This document shows positions 8,240 to 15,923 of a DNA stretch of 20,561 nucleotides, piece by piece. This DNA comes from an uncultured Bryobacterales bacterium (lineage in GTDB: Bacteria; Acidobacteriota; Terriglobia; Bryobacterales; Bryobacteraceae). The notes under the pieces were generated by a model. That model ran no database searches. It was given only the letters and a program-made list of their open reading frames with translations, and was not told the origin of the DNA. The DNA lies in the NCBI GenBank assembly GCA_937959285.1, contig CALGAR010000052.1, positions 1 to 20,561 on the forward strand, written 5' to 3'. Within the stretch, counting starts at the first letter, position 1. Every line of letters starts with the position of its first letter. The position numbers and the translations under genes are program-made.

Positions 8240-8694
8240 GGCGCGGGCTGATCGTCGCGGCTGCTCACATCGTGTTGGTTTTCGGCGTAGCCGGCAAACT
8301 GCTCTATGATCGGAGCACGCTGCCGAGGGGGTGGGTGCAGATCGAGCCCTATGACCCTGAGCTGCCGGTGCGAGGCCGCTATGTGCGATTGAAGGTGAAC
8401 GCACCGGTTCGCGGCGCGACACGCCCTCGCGGCCATGTGGCATTCACCGTGGAGGACGGTCACGTGATTGCTGTGGCCACAGATCGCGGAATTCCTGCTG
8501 AGATCCGCAACGAAAGAGCGATTCCCTATTTTCCCATCGCATATTTCATTCCCGAGCACGTCCCCGATCCGTCGGCGCATCCGGCGGGAGACGAACTATG
8601 GGCGGAGGTCACCATCCCTAAGCGAGGTTTACCCCGGCCAATTCGGCTTGGCGTGCGGCGGAATGGAAAGCTGATTCCGCTCGACCTCGAATGA
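8236..8694 (+). CDS. GDYXXLXY-domain protein, partner of DUF2157
   Basis: The 152-residue product has one N-terminal hydrophobic helix (about 4-22), so it is membrane-anchored with the rest outside the cytoplasm. Around residues 34-53 it carries PYDPELPVRGRYVRLKV, which matches the family pattern pyDPrdplrGdYvxLxy except that the Asp of GDY is Arg and the final Tyr is Val. The later AYFIPEHVPDP and the C-terminal repeat-like strand GVRRNGKLIPLDLE also fit. It overlaps the DUF2157 gene by 4 bases. The molecular role of the pair is unknown. Confidence 0.8.
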   Translation: MRRGLIVAAAHIVLVFGVAGKLLYDRSTLPRGWVQIEPYDPELPVRGRYVRLKVNAPVRGATRPRGHVAFTVEDGHVIAVATDRGIPAEIRNERAIPYFPIAYFIPEHVPDPSAHPAGDELWAEVTIPKRGLPRPIRLGVRRNGKLIPLDLE

Positions 8695-8704
8695 CCACGA
8701 GCCA

Positions 8705-9316
8705 GTGAGCCTTCGAAAACGCATTCACGCACACCTTCTCGAGTACTTCAGTGCGAAGCATGACCCGCTGGTGGAAGATCGAAAGCGAGAGCTCCTCGGA
8801 CCGCTGAAAGGTTCCGTTCTCGAGATCGGACCCGGCACCGGCGTCAATCTCCGCTTCTATGCGCCCGGAGTTCGGTGGATAGGCGCTGAGCCCAATGCTT
8901 TCATGTATCCCTACCTCGAGCGGCGGGCTTCTGCTCAGGGAAGGCGCATCGAATTACTGGGTAGCGTCGCCGAGGGCCTTCCTCTGGCCGACGAGAGCGT
9001 GGATCATGTCGTCAGCACGCTGGTCCTGTGCTCTGTCAACGATCCCCAGCAGGTGCTAAAGGAAATTTACCGGGTGCTCAAACCTGGAGGGACTTTTGTG
9101 TTCATCGAACACGTCGCCGACGAGGCGGGGTCCAGGACGCGCCGGCGTCAGGACTGGATTGAACCGGTCTGGGCGTGGTTTGCCGACGGCTGCCATCCGA
9201 ACCGCGAAACATGGAAGCTTGTGGAGAGCGCTGGATTTCGAGAGGTGAACTACGAATTCTTCAAGCTGAAGCTACCCATCGTAGGACCGCATCTGGCAGG
9301 CGCGGCGTTGAAGTGA
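8705..9316 (+). CDS. Class I SAM-dependent methyltransferase, METTL7-like
   Basis: A 203-residue protein with a Rossmann methyltransferase core: VLEIGPGTGVNLRFY (motif I, GPGTG at 42-46), an acidic residue ending strand 2 (IGAEPNAFM, Glu62), AEGLPLADESVDHVVSTLVLCSV and the post-motif RVLKPGGTFVFIEHV. The C-terminal EPVWAWFADGCHPNRETWKLVESAGF (153-178) resembles the GC-x-x-xRETWK block of METTL7-type (thiol) methyltransferases, so an alkyl or thiol acceptor is possible but unproven. The start is GTG at 8705, 10 bases after the preceding gene, with only a weak SD (ACGAGCC), so it is probably read from the DUF2157 transcript. No signal or membrane segment is seen. Confidence 0.87.
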   Translation: MSLRKRIHAHLLEYFSAKHDPLVEDRKRELLGPLKGSVLEIGPGTGVNLRFYAPGVRWIGAEPNAFMYPYLERRASAQGRRIELLGSVAEGLPLADESVDHVVSTLVLCSVNDPQQVLKEIYRVLKPGGTFVFIEHVADEAGSRTRRRQDWIEPVWAWFADGCHPNRETWKLVESAGFREVNYEFFKLKLPIVGPHLAGAALK

Positions 9317-9317
9317 A

Positions 9318-9343
9318 GCAGGCGCCGGATGGCCCGCGCCTGC
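9318..9343. terminator. Hairpin between convergent genes, possible two-way terminator
   Basis: A perfect 8-bp stem, GCAGGCGC / GCGCCTGC, with a 10-base loop fills the 37-base gap between the methyltransferase stop and the moeZ stop. Its position suits a bidirectional terminator. There is no T-run on either strand, so it would be a weak intrinsic terminator at best. moeZ ends with tandem stops (TGA then TAA). Confidence 0.45.
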
Positions 9344-9353
9344 CCTCGGGTTA

Positions 9354-10525
<1,172 letters not shown>

Positions 10526-10526
<1 letters not shown>

Positions 10527-10801
10527 CACCGGCCTCCTGCGATACTCGGAACGATGGAAATCGTATCCCCGTCTTTGAGAGGAGTCGCTTCCTTGCTCAG
10601 GTAGCGGATATCCTCGTCGTTGACGTAGATGTTTACGAAGCTGCGCAGCTTGCCTTCGTCATTGTAGAGGTGCTTGCGCAGATCCTGGTACTGCGACGTG
10701 AGCGAGTCGAGAACTTCACCCACGGTGGCGCCGCTCAATTCGACGGAATCCTGCTTATTCGTATACTGCCGGAGCGGAGTTGGAATCAGAATCTTAGCCA
10801 T
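10526..10801 (-). CDS. cysO: CysO-like ubiquitin-fold sulfur carrier ending Gly-Gly-Arg
   Basis: CysO-type proteins carry sulfur as a C-terminal thiocarboxylate. The 91-residue product begins MAKILIPTPLRQYT and contains FVNIYVNDEDIRYL (55-68), closely resembling the FVNIYVNDEDVR block I recall from M. tuberculosis CysO, then KDGDTISIVPSIAGG. The last codons are GCA GGA GGC CGG TGA, so an Arg follows the Gly-Gly pair; mature carriers must end in Gly-Gly. The Arg would have to be removed, presumably by the JAMM peptidase encoded just upstream. The ATG at 10801 has AAGGGAAA nearby. It lies 16 bases after mec and overlaps moeZ. MoaD or ThiS is less likely given the operon. Confidence 0.93.
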
Positions 10802-10817
10802 GAAACTTTCCCTTGCT

Positions 10818-11234
10818 TCAATAAACTAACTCTTCACGTTCTGCTGCGGTCTGGTCCGGGTTCGGCAGATAGCAGTTGGCGTGGTCAAACTCGCCGTTCT
10901 TGATAGAGAGGACCAGGAACGAATACCACGGACACGAGTTCTTCAGATCGGTTTCCGAGAAGTACGCGTCGCAATCGGGATGGGAATGGAAGATACCAAT
11001 CAGGTCCATGCCATGCTCGCGCGCTTCGCGGTCTGCCTTGAGCAGATCCTCGGGGCGCAGCTCATACCGTGCGTTCTGCGCGCCTGCGTACGCGTTCTCC
11101 ATTGGAACAGCCCGGCGGACGATCTTCACGTCGCCTTCAATCGTTCCAAGCATCGCCCCGCAGCATTCATTCGGAAACGTGGAGCGGGCATGCTCCACCA
11201 TTACTTTCCAGGCTTCACTTTCAATCCGGATCAT
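10818..11234 (-). CDS. mec: JAMM/M67 metallopeptidase, Mec-like
   Basis: Mec is a zinc peptidase that frees cysteine from the CysO-cysteine adduct. The 138-residue protein is a minimal JAMM domain: Glu23 in FPNECCG, HSHP with zinc ligands His83 and His85, and Ser93 and Asp96 in the YFSETD segment, giving the complete E...HxHPx7Sx2D signature. Length and motif fit stand-alone prokaryotic JAMM peptidases. The start overlaps the cysM 3' end by 14 bases, so translation is coupled. In this operon a second job is likely: removing the C-terminal Arg of CysO, as related JAMM enzymes do for QbsE and HcyS (family knowledge). Catalytic residues are all present. Confidence 0.93.
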   Translation of the reverse strand: MIRIESEAWKVMVEHARSTFPNECCGAMLGTIEGDVKIVRRAVPMENAYAGAQNARYELRPEDLLKADREAREHGMDLIGIFHSHPDCDAYFSETDLKNSCPWYSFLVLSIKNGEFDHANCYLPNPDQTAAEREELVY

Positions 11235-12177
11235 TCCAAAACGGCTCGCTCAGGTACTTCTCGGCGCCATCGCAGAGAATGGTCACGATCACTCCCTGCT
11301 TCCCGGCCTTCACCAGTTCACGCCCTACAGTCCTCGCGGCGTGCAAATTTGCTCCCGCCGAGATGCCGACAAGGATGCCCTCTTCCCGCGCCATCCTGCG
11401 GGTCATCCGATAGGCATCTTCGGTTTCAATCCAGATATTGTCGTCGGCCAGGGTCTCGTCGTAAATGGCCGGCACGATGGCTGTCGGCATGTGCTTCAGC
11501 CCTTCCAGCCCGTGGAAGCCGGAAGAGGGCTGCGCGGAGATACACGTCACTCCCGGCATATCCCGCTTCAGCCGGCGCGTCGTGCCAACAAACGTGCCGC
11601 TCGTTCCCATGGAAGCCACGAAGTGCGTGATCCGGCCTTCGGTCTGCTCCATGATCTCCACCGCAGTGGTCTCGAAGTGGGCCTTCCAATTTGCAGGATT
11701 ACTGTATTGGTCGGGGTAAAAGTACTTGTCCGGATCGGCTTCGTAAATTTCCCGGCACTTTCGAATCGCCCCGTCCGAGCCCTCGGCCGGATCGGTCAGA
11801 ATCATCTCCGCGCCGTAGGCCTTCAGCATCCGTTTCCGTTCCTCGGAGGCATTGGCCGGCAGGCAGAGAAGCACCCGATACCCGAGCACGGCGCAAATCA
11901 TCGCATAGGCGATTCCTGTGTTTCCGCTGGTCGAATCGAGCAGGATGCGTCCCTTGTGCAACTGCCCCGTCCGCTCGCCCTCCAGAATCATGTTCAGCGC
12001 AGGGCGGTCCTTCACCGAGCCCCCGGGATTGAAAAACTCCGCCTTCCCGTAGATCTCGACGCCCGGCAGGTCCGCCGCCATTTTCTCGAGCTTCAATAGA
12101 GGCGTGTTTCCGATCTGAGCCAACAAGGAGGTAGCAGGGGCACTTATCAGCTTCGGCACAAGACCAAGAGACGCCAT
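11221..12177 (-). CDS. cysM: PLP-dependent cysteine synthase, CysM type
   Basis: The fold type II PLP enzyme makes cysteine from an activated serine, with CysO thiocarboxylate as probable sulfur donor given the operon. From ATG 12177 it is 318 residues: LLAQIGNTPLLKL (18-30), PLP-lysine in PGGSVKDRP (Lys56), phosphate loop STSGNTG (82-88), and FVASMGTSGTFVGTTRRLK. The C-terminus lacks a CBS domain. The frame extends to 12297, and ATG 12213 looks attractive, but that codon lies inside the -10 box of a strong promoter and cannot be in the mRNA, so 12177 is the first usable ATG; its SD is weak (GGA three bases away). Whether the acceptor is O-phosphoserine, as in Mycobacterium, or O-acetylserine is not decided by the sequence; neither cysE nor a serine kinase is in the window. 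Confidence 0.93.
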   Translation of the reverse strand: MASLGLVPKLISAPATSLLAQIGNTPLLKLEKMAADLPGVEIYGKAEFFNPGGSVKDRPALNMILEGERTGQLHKGRILLDSTSGNTGIAYAMICAVLGYRVLLCLPANASEERKRMLKAYGAEMILTDPAEGSDGAIRKCREIYEADPDKYFYPDQYSNPANWKAHFETTAVEIMEQTEGRITHFVASMGTSGTFVGTTRRLKRDMPGVTCISAQPSSGFHGLEGLKHMPTAIVPAIYDETLADDNIWIETEDAYRMTRRMAREEGILVGISAGANLHAARTVGRELVKAGKQGVIVTILCDGAEKYLSEPFWNDPD

Positions 12178-12211
12178 ATTTCCGGGATGAGCAAGGGGCC
12201 TTTCTGGATTC

Positions 12212-12240
12212 ATTCTAGGAATCCCCCAATCTCCTGTCAA
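12212..12240 (-). promoter_or_regulatory. Near-consensus sigma70 promoter of the cysM-mec-cysO-moeZ operon
   Basis: On the minus strand TTGACA (12240-12235, perfect) and TAGAAT (12217-12212, 5/6) are spaced by exactly 17 bases. Transcription would start near 12205, about 28 bases before the cysM ATG. It is the best promoter match in the window. The -35 box occupies almost the whole spacer of the inverted repeat at 12219-12253, which predicts tight control. Confidence 0.75.
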
Positions 12241-12253
12241 GATTGGGGGATTC
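12219..12253. repeat. Perfect 14-bp inverted repeat around the cys operon -35 box (operator candidate)
   Basis: The arms GAATCCCCCAATCT (12219-12232) and AGATTGGGGGATTC (12240-12253) are exact reverse complements with a 7-base spacer. Each arm is itself two AATC/GATT units separated by four C or G, so there are four quarter-sites. One arm fills the promoter spacer and the other lies just upstream of -35, the layout of a repressor operator. It also lies 37 bases upstream of the divergent HAD gene, so it could serve both. A role as an RNA hairpin is unlikely for the cys transcript, which starts downstream of it. Confidence 0.7.
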
Positions 12254-12290
12254 TCTTCGCCGCCGCACTTGCTGTGGCAGACTGGAGGGG

Positions 12291-12917
12291 ATGCCAACGG
12301 AACTGAAAGCAGTCATCTTCGATTATGGACGGGTACTGACGCTCGACCAGGCGCCGGAGGACATGCAGTCCATGAAGCGCTTGAGCGGTATCGACGGCGA
12401 TGCTTTCAACGCCCTCTACTGGAAGTATCGGAATCCCTATGATGCGGGCGAGGCGACGGCCGCCGAGTACTGGGGCAGCATCGGCGCGGAGGCGGGAAAA
12501 ACCTACTCTCCCGCCGAAATCGACGAGCTGGTGAAGGCGGACAACCTCTCCTGGTCGCGGATGAACGAGAGAGTGCTTCAGTGGGCGCTCGCTCTCCCCG
12601 ATGCCGGAATCAAGACCGCGATCCTCTCCAACATGCACCCCGATCTTCGGCATTACATTGCAAAGCACAACCACTGGCTTACCAACTTCACGCACACGGT
12701 CTTTTCGTGCGACGTCGGCATGGTGAAACCGGATCCGGCTATTTATCACTGTGTGCTCAGCGGGTTAGGCGTCCGGCCGGAAGAAGCTCTGTTTCTGGAC
12801 GACCGGCTTCCGAACGTCGAGGCTGCCAAGAAAGTGGGCATCCATGCAATCGTGTTCCGATCCACCGACCAGGTGGCGGAGGAGGTTGCTCTTCGATTCT
12901 CTCTTCCCAAACTCTGA
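12291..12917 (+). CDS. HAD-superfamily hydrolase
   Basis: The 208-residue protein has the four HAD motifs: nucleophile Asp11 in AVIFDYGRVLT (DxG rather than DxD, as in the YihX/epoxide-hydrolase-like branch), AILSNMH for motif II, the lysine in GMVKPDPAIYH for motif III, and EALFLDDRLPNVEAAKKVG for motif IV. A helical cap lies between about residues 20 and 100. A phosphatase for a small sugar or nucleotide phosphate is most likely; the substrate is unknown. ATG 12291 follows GGAGGGG directly and gives the normal N-terminus; the frame continues upstream to a TTG at 12243 inside the inverted repeat, which is unlikely to be used. It is divergent from the cys operon and convergent with the transporter. 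Confidence 0.9.
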   Translation: MPTELKAVIFDYGRVLTLDQAPEDMQSMKRLSGIDGDAFNALYWKYRNPYDAGEATAAEYWGSIGAEAGKTYSPAEIDELVKADNLSWSRMNERVLQWALALPDAGIKTAILSNMHPDLRHYIAKHNHWLTNFTHTVFSCDVGMVKPDPAIYHCVLSGLGVRPEEALFLDDRLPNVEAAKKVGIHAIVFRSTDQVAEEVALRFSLPKL

Positions 12918-12954
12918 CGCCTTCCGTGTGGGACGATTCAGTGGGGCGGCGTCA
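12915..12954. repeat. Inverted repeat joining the stop codons of two convergent genes
   Basis: TGACGCC (12915-12921) and GGCGTCA (12948-12954) are exact complements separated by 26 bases. The outer ends are the HAD stop TGA and the complement of the transporter stop TGA. It could act as a weak terminator hairpin for both genes, but the loop is long and there is no T-run. Confidence 0.25.
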
Positions 12955-14394
12955 CCAGATCCCCAGCCATTTCCACCACGAGAAGCCGACGGTCGACCAG
13001 ATCGCCAGATTGAGCAGCGAGACAATCGCTCCGATTTTCCACCATTGGCGGAAAGGCACGTAGTCGTGGGCGTAGAACATGGGTGCAGGCGTCGTGCCGT
13101 AGTGGGTCAGTCCGGCTGCAAGATTCGCAAAGCAGGCGAAAGCAAAGACCAGGAGCCCGAGCGGGGCGCCCTTCGCGGCAAGGACAGCCAAGAACGGTGG
13201 AAACATGGCAAGGATATGCGCGGTGATGCTGGCAAAGCCGTAGTGTGCGTAAAAGTAAACCAGCAGCGCGACGGCGAAGAGCGGTACCCAGCCGGTATGC
13301 TCAAAGGCCGAAGCGACCGTCTTTGCGAACTCACTCGTAACACCGGCATCGTTGAGCGCCTTACCCAGGCGCAGTAACCCGCCGTACCAGACAAAGATGT
13401 CCCATGCTGCCCGCTCGCTCTTCACGTCTTCCCAGGTGAGAACGCCGGTCAGCAGGAGCGCGACGCTGCCGAACAGCGCAGACACGGTGATATCAATGCC
13501 GTGCCAGCCTGACGTGACCCAGAGCCCGCAGACGCTGACAAAAATCACGGTCAGAATTTTCTCGGCCCCGGTCATCGGACCCATAGCCCGCAGCTCGGAG
13601 GCGGCGAAGTCCGCGGCTTCCGGAGTGCGCCGCACGGTCTTGGGATACAGCCACAGCACCACAAGCGGCACCACGGCCATCGAGCACAACCCAGGGACAA
13701 TCCCTGCCGCGAACCAGCTCGCCCAGGTCACCTGATATCCCATCTCGCCAGCAATCTGCGCCGCAAGCGGGTTGCTTGCCTGCCCGGTGAAGAACATCGC
13801 CGCCGTAACGCAAATGCTTTGGTACACGGCCGTCATCAGAAATGCTCCGATGATTGCGGCTGTGGGTCCCGGCCGCGATCCGTACAGCTCGGCGATCGAA
13901 CGAGCAATCGGCAAAATCACTCCGCCAGAGCGCGCACCGTTCGAGGGGATGATTGTTGCGAGGAGCATATCGGACGCGGATAGCGCATAGCAGACGCCCA
14001 GCGAGCTCTTTCCAAAGCGGCGGACGAACATCAGGGCGATCCGCCGCGCGAGGCCGGTGTTGATCAACGACCGCGAGATGAAAAACGCGGCCATGACGAG
14101 CCAGACGGTCGAATCGCTGAACCCCGCCAGAGCCTCCTGAATCTTCAATCCCCCAAGTACGGATGCGAGCGTCACGGCTGTGAGGACGACCGCGCCGCCG
14201 GGTATCGGCTGCAGGATGAGTCCGCCGATCGTGGCCATGAACAGGCCAAGCAGACGCCACCCTTCCGGCCGTATCGCTTCAGGGCGGGGAATCCCGTAGA
14301 CAACGAGGACGTAGATCAGAACGAGAATTCCGATGCCTTTCAGTCGGCGAGCGTGATTTGCGGGGGCAGCCTGCCCCTTTTCCGGATGGGCCAT
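12952..14394 (-). CDS. DASS/SLC13 family anion (dicarboxylate) transporter
   Basis: The 480-residue protein is an inner-membrane carrier of the divalent anion:Na+ symporter family, of the branch with CitT/TtdT and plastid 2-oxoglutarate/malate translocators. Around a dozen hydrophobic segments are visible from residue 19 on. The first substrate-site hairpin reads IIPSNGARSGGVILPI (148-163), where the family normally has SNT; the second reads LTHYGTTPAPMFYA (429-442). GFSDSTVWLVMAAFFISRSLINTGLARRIAL (91-121) is also typical. The likely cargo is a di- or tricarboxylate such as malate, 2-oxoglutarate, tartrate or citrate. The start at 14394 is the first good one. It is monocistronic and converges on the HAD gene. 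Confidence 0.9.
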   Translation of the reverse strand: MAHPEKGQAAPANHARRLKGIGILVLIYVLVVYGIPRPEAIRPEGWRLLGLFMATIGGLILQPIPGGAVVLTAVTLASVLGGLKIQEALAGFSDSTVWLVMAAFFISRSLINTGLARRIALMFVRRFGKSSLGVCYALSASDMLLATIIPSNGARSGGVILPIARSIAELYGSRPGPTAAIIGAFLMTAVYQSICVTAAMFFTGQASNPLAAQIAGEMGYQVTWASWFAAGIVPGLCSMAVVPLVVLWLYPKTVRRTPEAADFAASELRAMGPMTGAEKILTVIFVSVCGLWVTSGWHGIDITVSALFGSVALLLTGVLTWEDVKSERAAWDIFVWYGGLLRLGKALNDAGVTSEFAKTVASAFEHTGWVPLFAVALLVYFYAHYGFASITAHILAMFPPFLAVLAAKGAPLGLLVFAFACFANLAAGLTHYGTTPAPMFYAHDYVPFRQWWKIGAIVSLLNLAIWSTVGFSWWKWLGIW

Positions 14395-14419
14395 GCGGGG
14401 GTGTCCAACTTGCAGGGCT

Positions 14420-14428
14420 ATGATACCA
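14420..14428 (-). promoter_or_regulatory. Extended -10 promoter candidate for the DASS transporter
   Basis: On the minus strand TGGTATCAT gives a TGn extension plus TATCAT (5/6). The start of transcription would fall near 14413, about 20 bases before the ATG at 14394. No good -35 box is present, as is usual for extended -10 promoters. Confidence 0.35.
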
Positions 14429-14470
14429 AAACGCAGGTTGCCTCCCGGCAGCCCGAGGGGACCTTAGCAC

Positions 14471-14488
14471 GGCTGTACTGGTACAGCC
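14471..14488. promoter_or_regulatory. Palindromic operator candidate between transporter and PEP-CTERM gene
   Basis: GGCTGTAC-TG-GTACAGCC is a perfect 8-bp dyad with a 2-base spacer, in the 236-base divergent region 14395-14630. It lies about 58 bases upstream of the predicted transporter start site and 143 bases upstream of the PEP-CTERM ATG, so it suits a dimeric regulator of either gene. The rest of this region holds a CCGAAA/TTTCGG hairpin at 14506-14526 and no convincing promoter for the plus-strand gene. Confidence 0.4.
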
Positions 14489-14630
14489 ACCCCGCCCTTA
14501 CTAGGCCGAAATTGGCCCTTTTTCGGGCGATTTTGCAAATTCGTCGTGCAATACTTGTGACGTCTTGCTCCTCGGCATGCTTCTCGAGAGCGATGGCCTC
14601 AAGAAGAGCGGCAGGAGTTGGAGACGTAGC

Positions 14631-15818
14631 ATGACCCGTTTTCTGATTCGATCCCAAGTCCTGATGTGTGCGTTGCTGATCTCTCGCGCCGCCTCCTTTG
14701 CGAACACAATCATGTACACGGTTGTCGACATGGGGGCGCTGCCGGGCGGGCACAGCGGCCTGTTCGGCCTCAACCAAGCCGGAATCGCCGTCGGCTGGTC
14801 GCTCAACAGCTCTTACGAGAGCCGGGCGGTGCTGTTTGGTCAGGGTGGATTGTGGAACCTGGATACGGCCGGCAACACAAATTCCAGTCAGGCACGCGGG
14901 ATCAATAATCTCGGCCAGGTGGTCGGCACGAGCTTCATCGGCCCCGGAGCCGAGGCGACGATTTGGAGTGGAGGAGCCGCGTCCACGCTCGGGACGCTCG
15001 GAGGAACGGAGAGCTACGGCCTCGCCATTAACGATCACGGTCAGGTGGTGGGATCATCGACCACCGCCGACGGCGAGGCCCGTGCCTTCGTTTCAAATGG
15101 CAACGGTCTCACTGACCTGCAAATTAATGGAATCTGGAGCGCGGCGTACAGCATCAATAACCTCGGGCAGATTGTCGGCACCGTGGAAGTGGAGGAGGGA
15201 GTTTTCCGCGCTTTCCTCTGGGATCCCGTTACCGGCTACCACCAGTTAGGGACTCTCGGCGGAGACAGCAGCTACGCCACGGCGATTAATGAAAGCGGCA
15301 CAATCGCCGGAAGCTCCAGGCTGAGCAACGGTCAAATGCGCGCCTTTCTTTATCAGAACGGGGTCATGACATCGCTGGGCACACTCGGCGGCGATAGCAG
15401 CTATGCCTATGGCCTGAATTCAGCGGGGCACGCCGTCGGTTACTCGACGACCGCGGACGGCCAGACATCCGCCTTCCTGTTTCGGGATGGAATGCTTTTC
15501 GATCTGAATGCCCTGATTGGACCTGGCAGCGGCTGGATCCTGGACGAAGCATTCGCCATCAACGATCTTGGTCAAATCGTTGGAACGGGATGGCACGACG
15601 GGCAGCGGCGGGGGTTCCTTCTCCAACCCGCCGCGCCCTCCTTTCCCGGAGCCGAAGCGCCCGAGCCAGGCACGTGGGTCATGATTGCCACGGGTTTGTT
15701 GTTGATAGGAGCAAGGTGGTATCGGAGGAACGGGGCGTCCGCTGGTCACGGGTGCCCAAGTCATAGAAAAGACGCAGCCTCCCGCCTGATTCCGGCCTTC
15801 CGTCAGCGCAAAGTCTGA
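14631..15818 (+). CDS. HAF-repeat protein with PEP-CTERM sorting signal
   Basis: From ATG 14631 (GGAG at 14620-14623, spacing 7) the protein is 395 residues. It starts with a signal peptide (hydrophobic VLMCALLISRAASFA at about 11-25). The body consists of about seven HAF-type repeats of roughly 40 residues, each built on LGTLGG..SYA..IN..GQVVGSS....G..RAF; clear copies begin near bases 14990, 15247 and 15376. Such repeats likely form a beta-propeller. The end carries PEPGTW (344-349), a hydrophobic helix (VMIATGLLLIGA) and RWYRRN, the PEP-CTERM signal processed by exosortase. Unusually, 28 more residues follow the basic cluster. Exported surface or matrix role is likely; no exosortase gene is in the window. 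Confidence 0.9.
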   Translation: MTRFLIRSQVLMCALLISRAASFANTIMYTVVDMGALPGGHSGLFGLNQAGIAVGWSLNSSYESRAVLFGQGGLWNLDTAGNTNSSQARGINNLGQVVGTSFIGPGAEATIWSGGAASTLGTLGGTESYGLAINDHGQVVGSSTTADGEARAFVSNGNGLTDLQINGIWSAAYSINNLGQIVGTVEVEEGVFRAFLWDPVTGYHQLGTLGGDSSYATAINESGTIAGSSRLSNGQMRAFLYQNGVMTSLGTLGGDSSYAYGLNSAGHAVGYSTTADGQTSAFLFRDGMLFDLNALIGPGSGWILDEAFAINDLGQIVGTGWHDGQRRGFLLQPAAPSFPGAEAPEPGTWVMIATGLLLIGARWYRRNGASAGHGCPSHRKDAASRLIPAFRQRKV

Positions 15819-15883
15819 TCCGTTCCCCTCGCCCGGAGCCACTCTTCTGGACTGCCGGCAAGTTTACTTCGTCTTCCTTTCTA

Positions 15884-15912
15884 TTGTTAATCGTAGTTAA
15901 CGGTGATAAGCT
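15884..15912 (+). promoter_or_regulatory. Weak promoter candidate with GTTAA repeats upstream of the TonB receptor
   Basis: TTGTTA (15884-15889, 4/6) lies 17 bases before TAAGCT (15907-15912), which is preceded by TG at 15904-15905 (extended -10). Two direct GTTAA copies (15886-15890 and 15896-15900) are 10 bases apart, about one helical turn, and could be a regulator site. Transcription would start only a few bases before the ATG at 15924, which also lacks an SD sequence, so the message may be nearly leaderless. Confidence 0.25.
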
Positions 15913-15923
15913 AGCTGCGGTAT

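Noticed and set aside
10876..12099. A 407-codon plus-strand open frame.
   Set aside because: It spans mec and cysM, both of which have full catalytic motifs on the other strand; its own translation shows no family signature.
14511..14537. A possible sigma54 (-24/-12) promoter for the PEP-CTERM gene, since some PEP-CTERM genes use sigma54.
   Set aside because: The best GG and GC pairs are 8 bases apart rather than 10, and the TGGCAC core is not matched.
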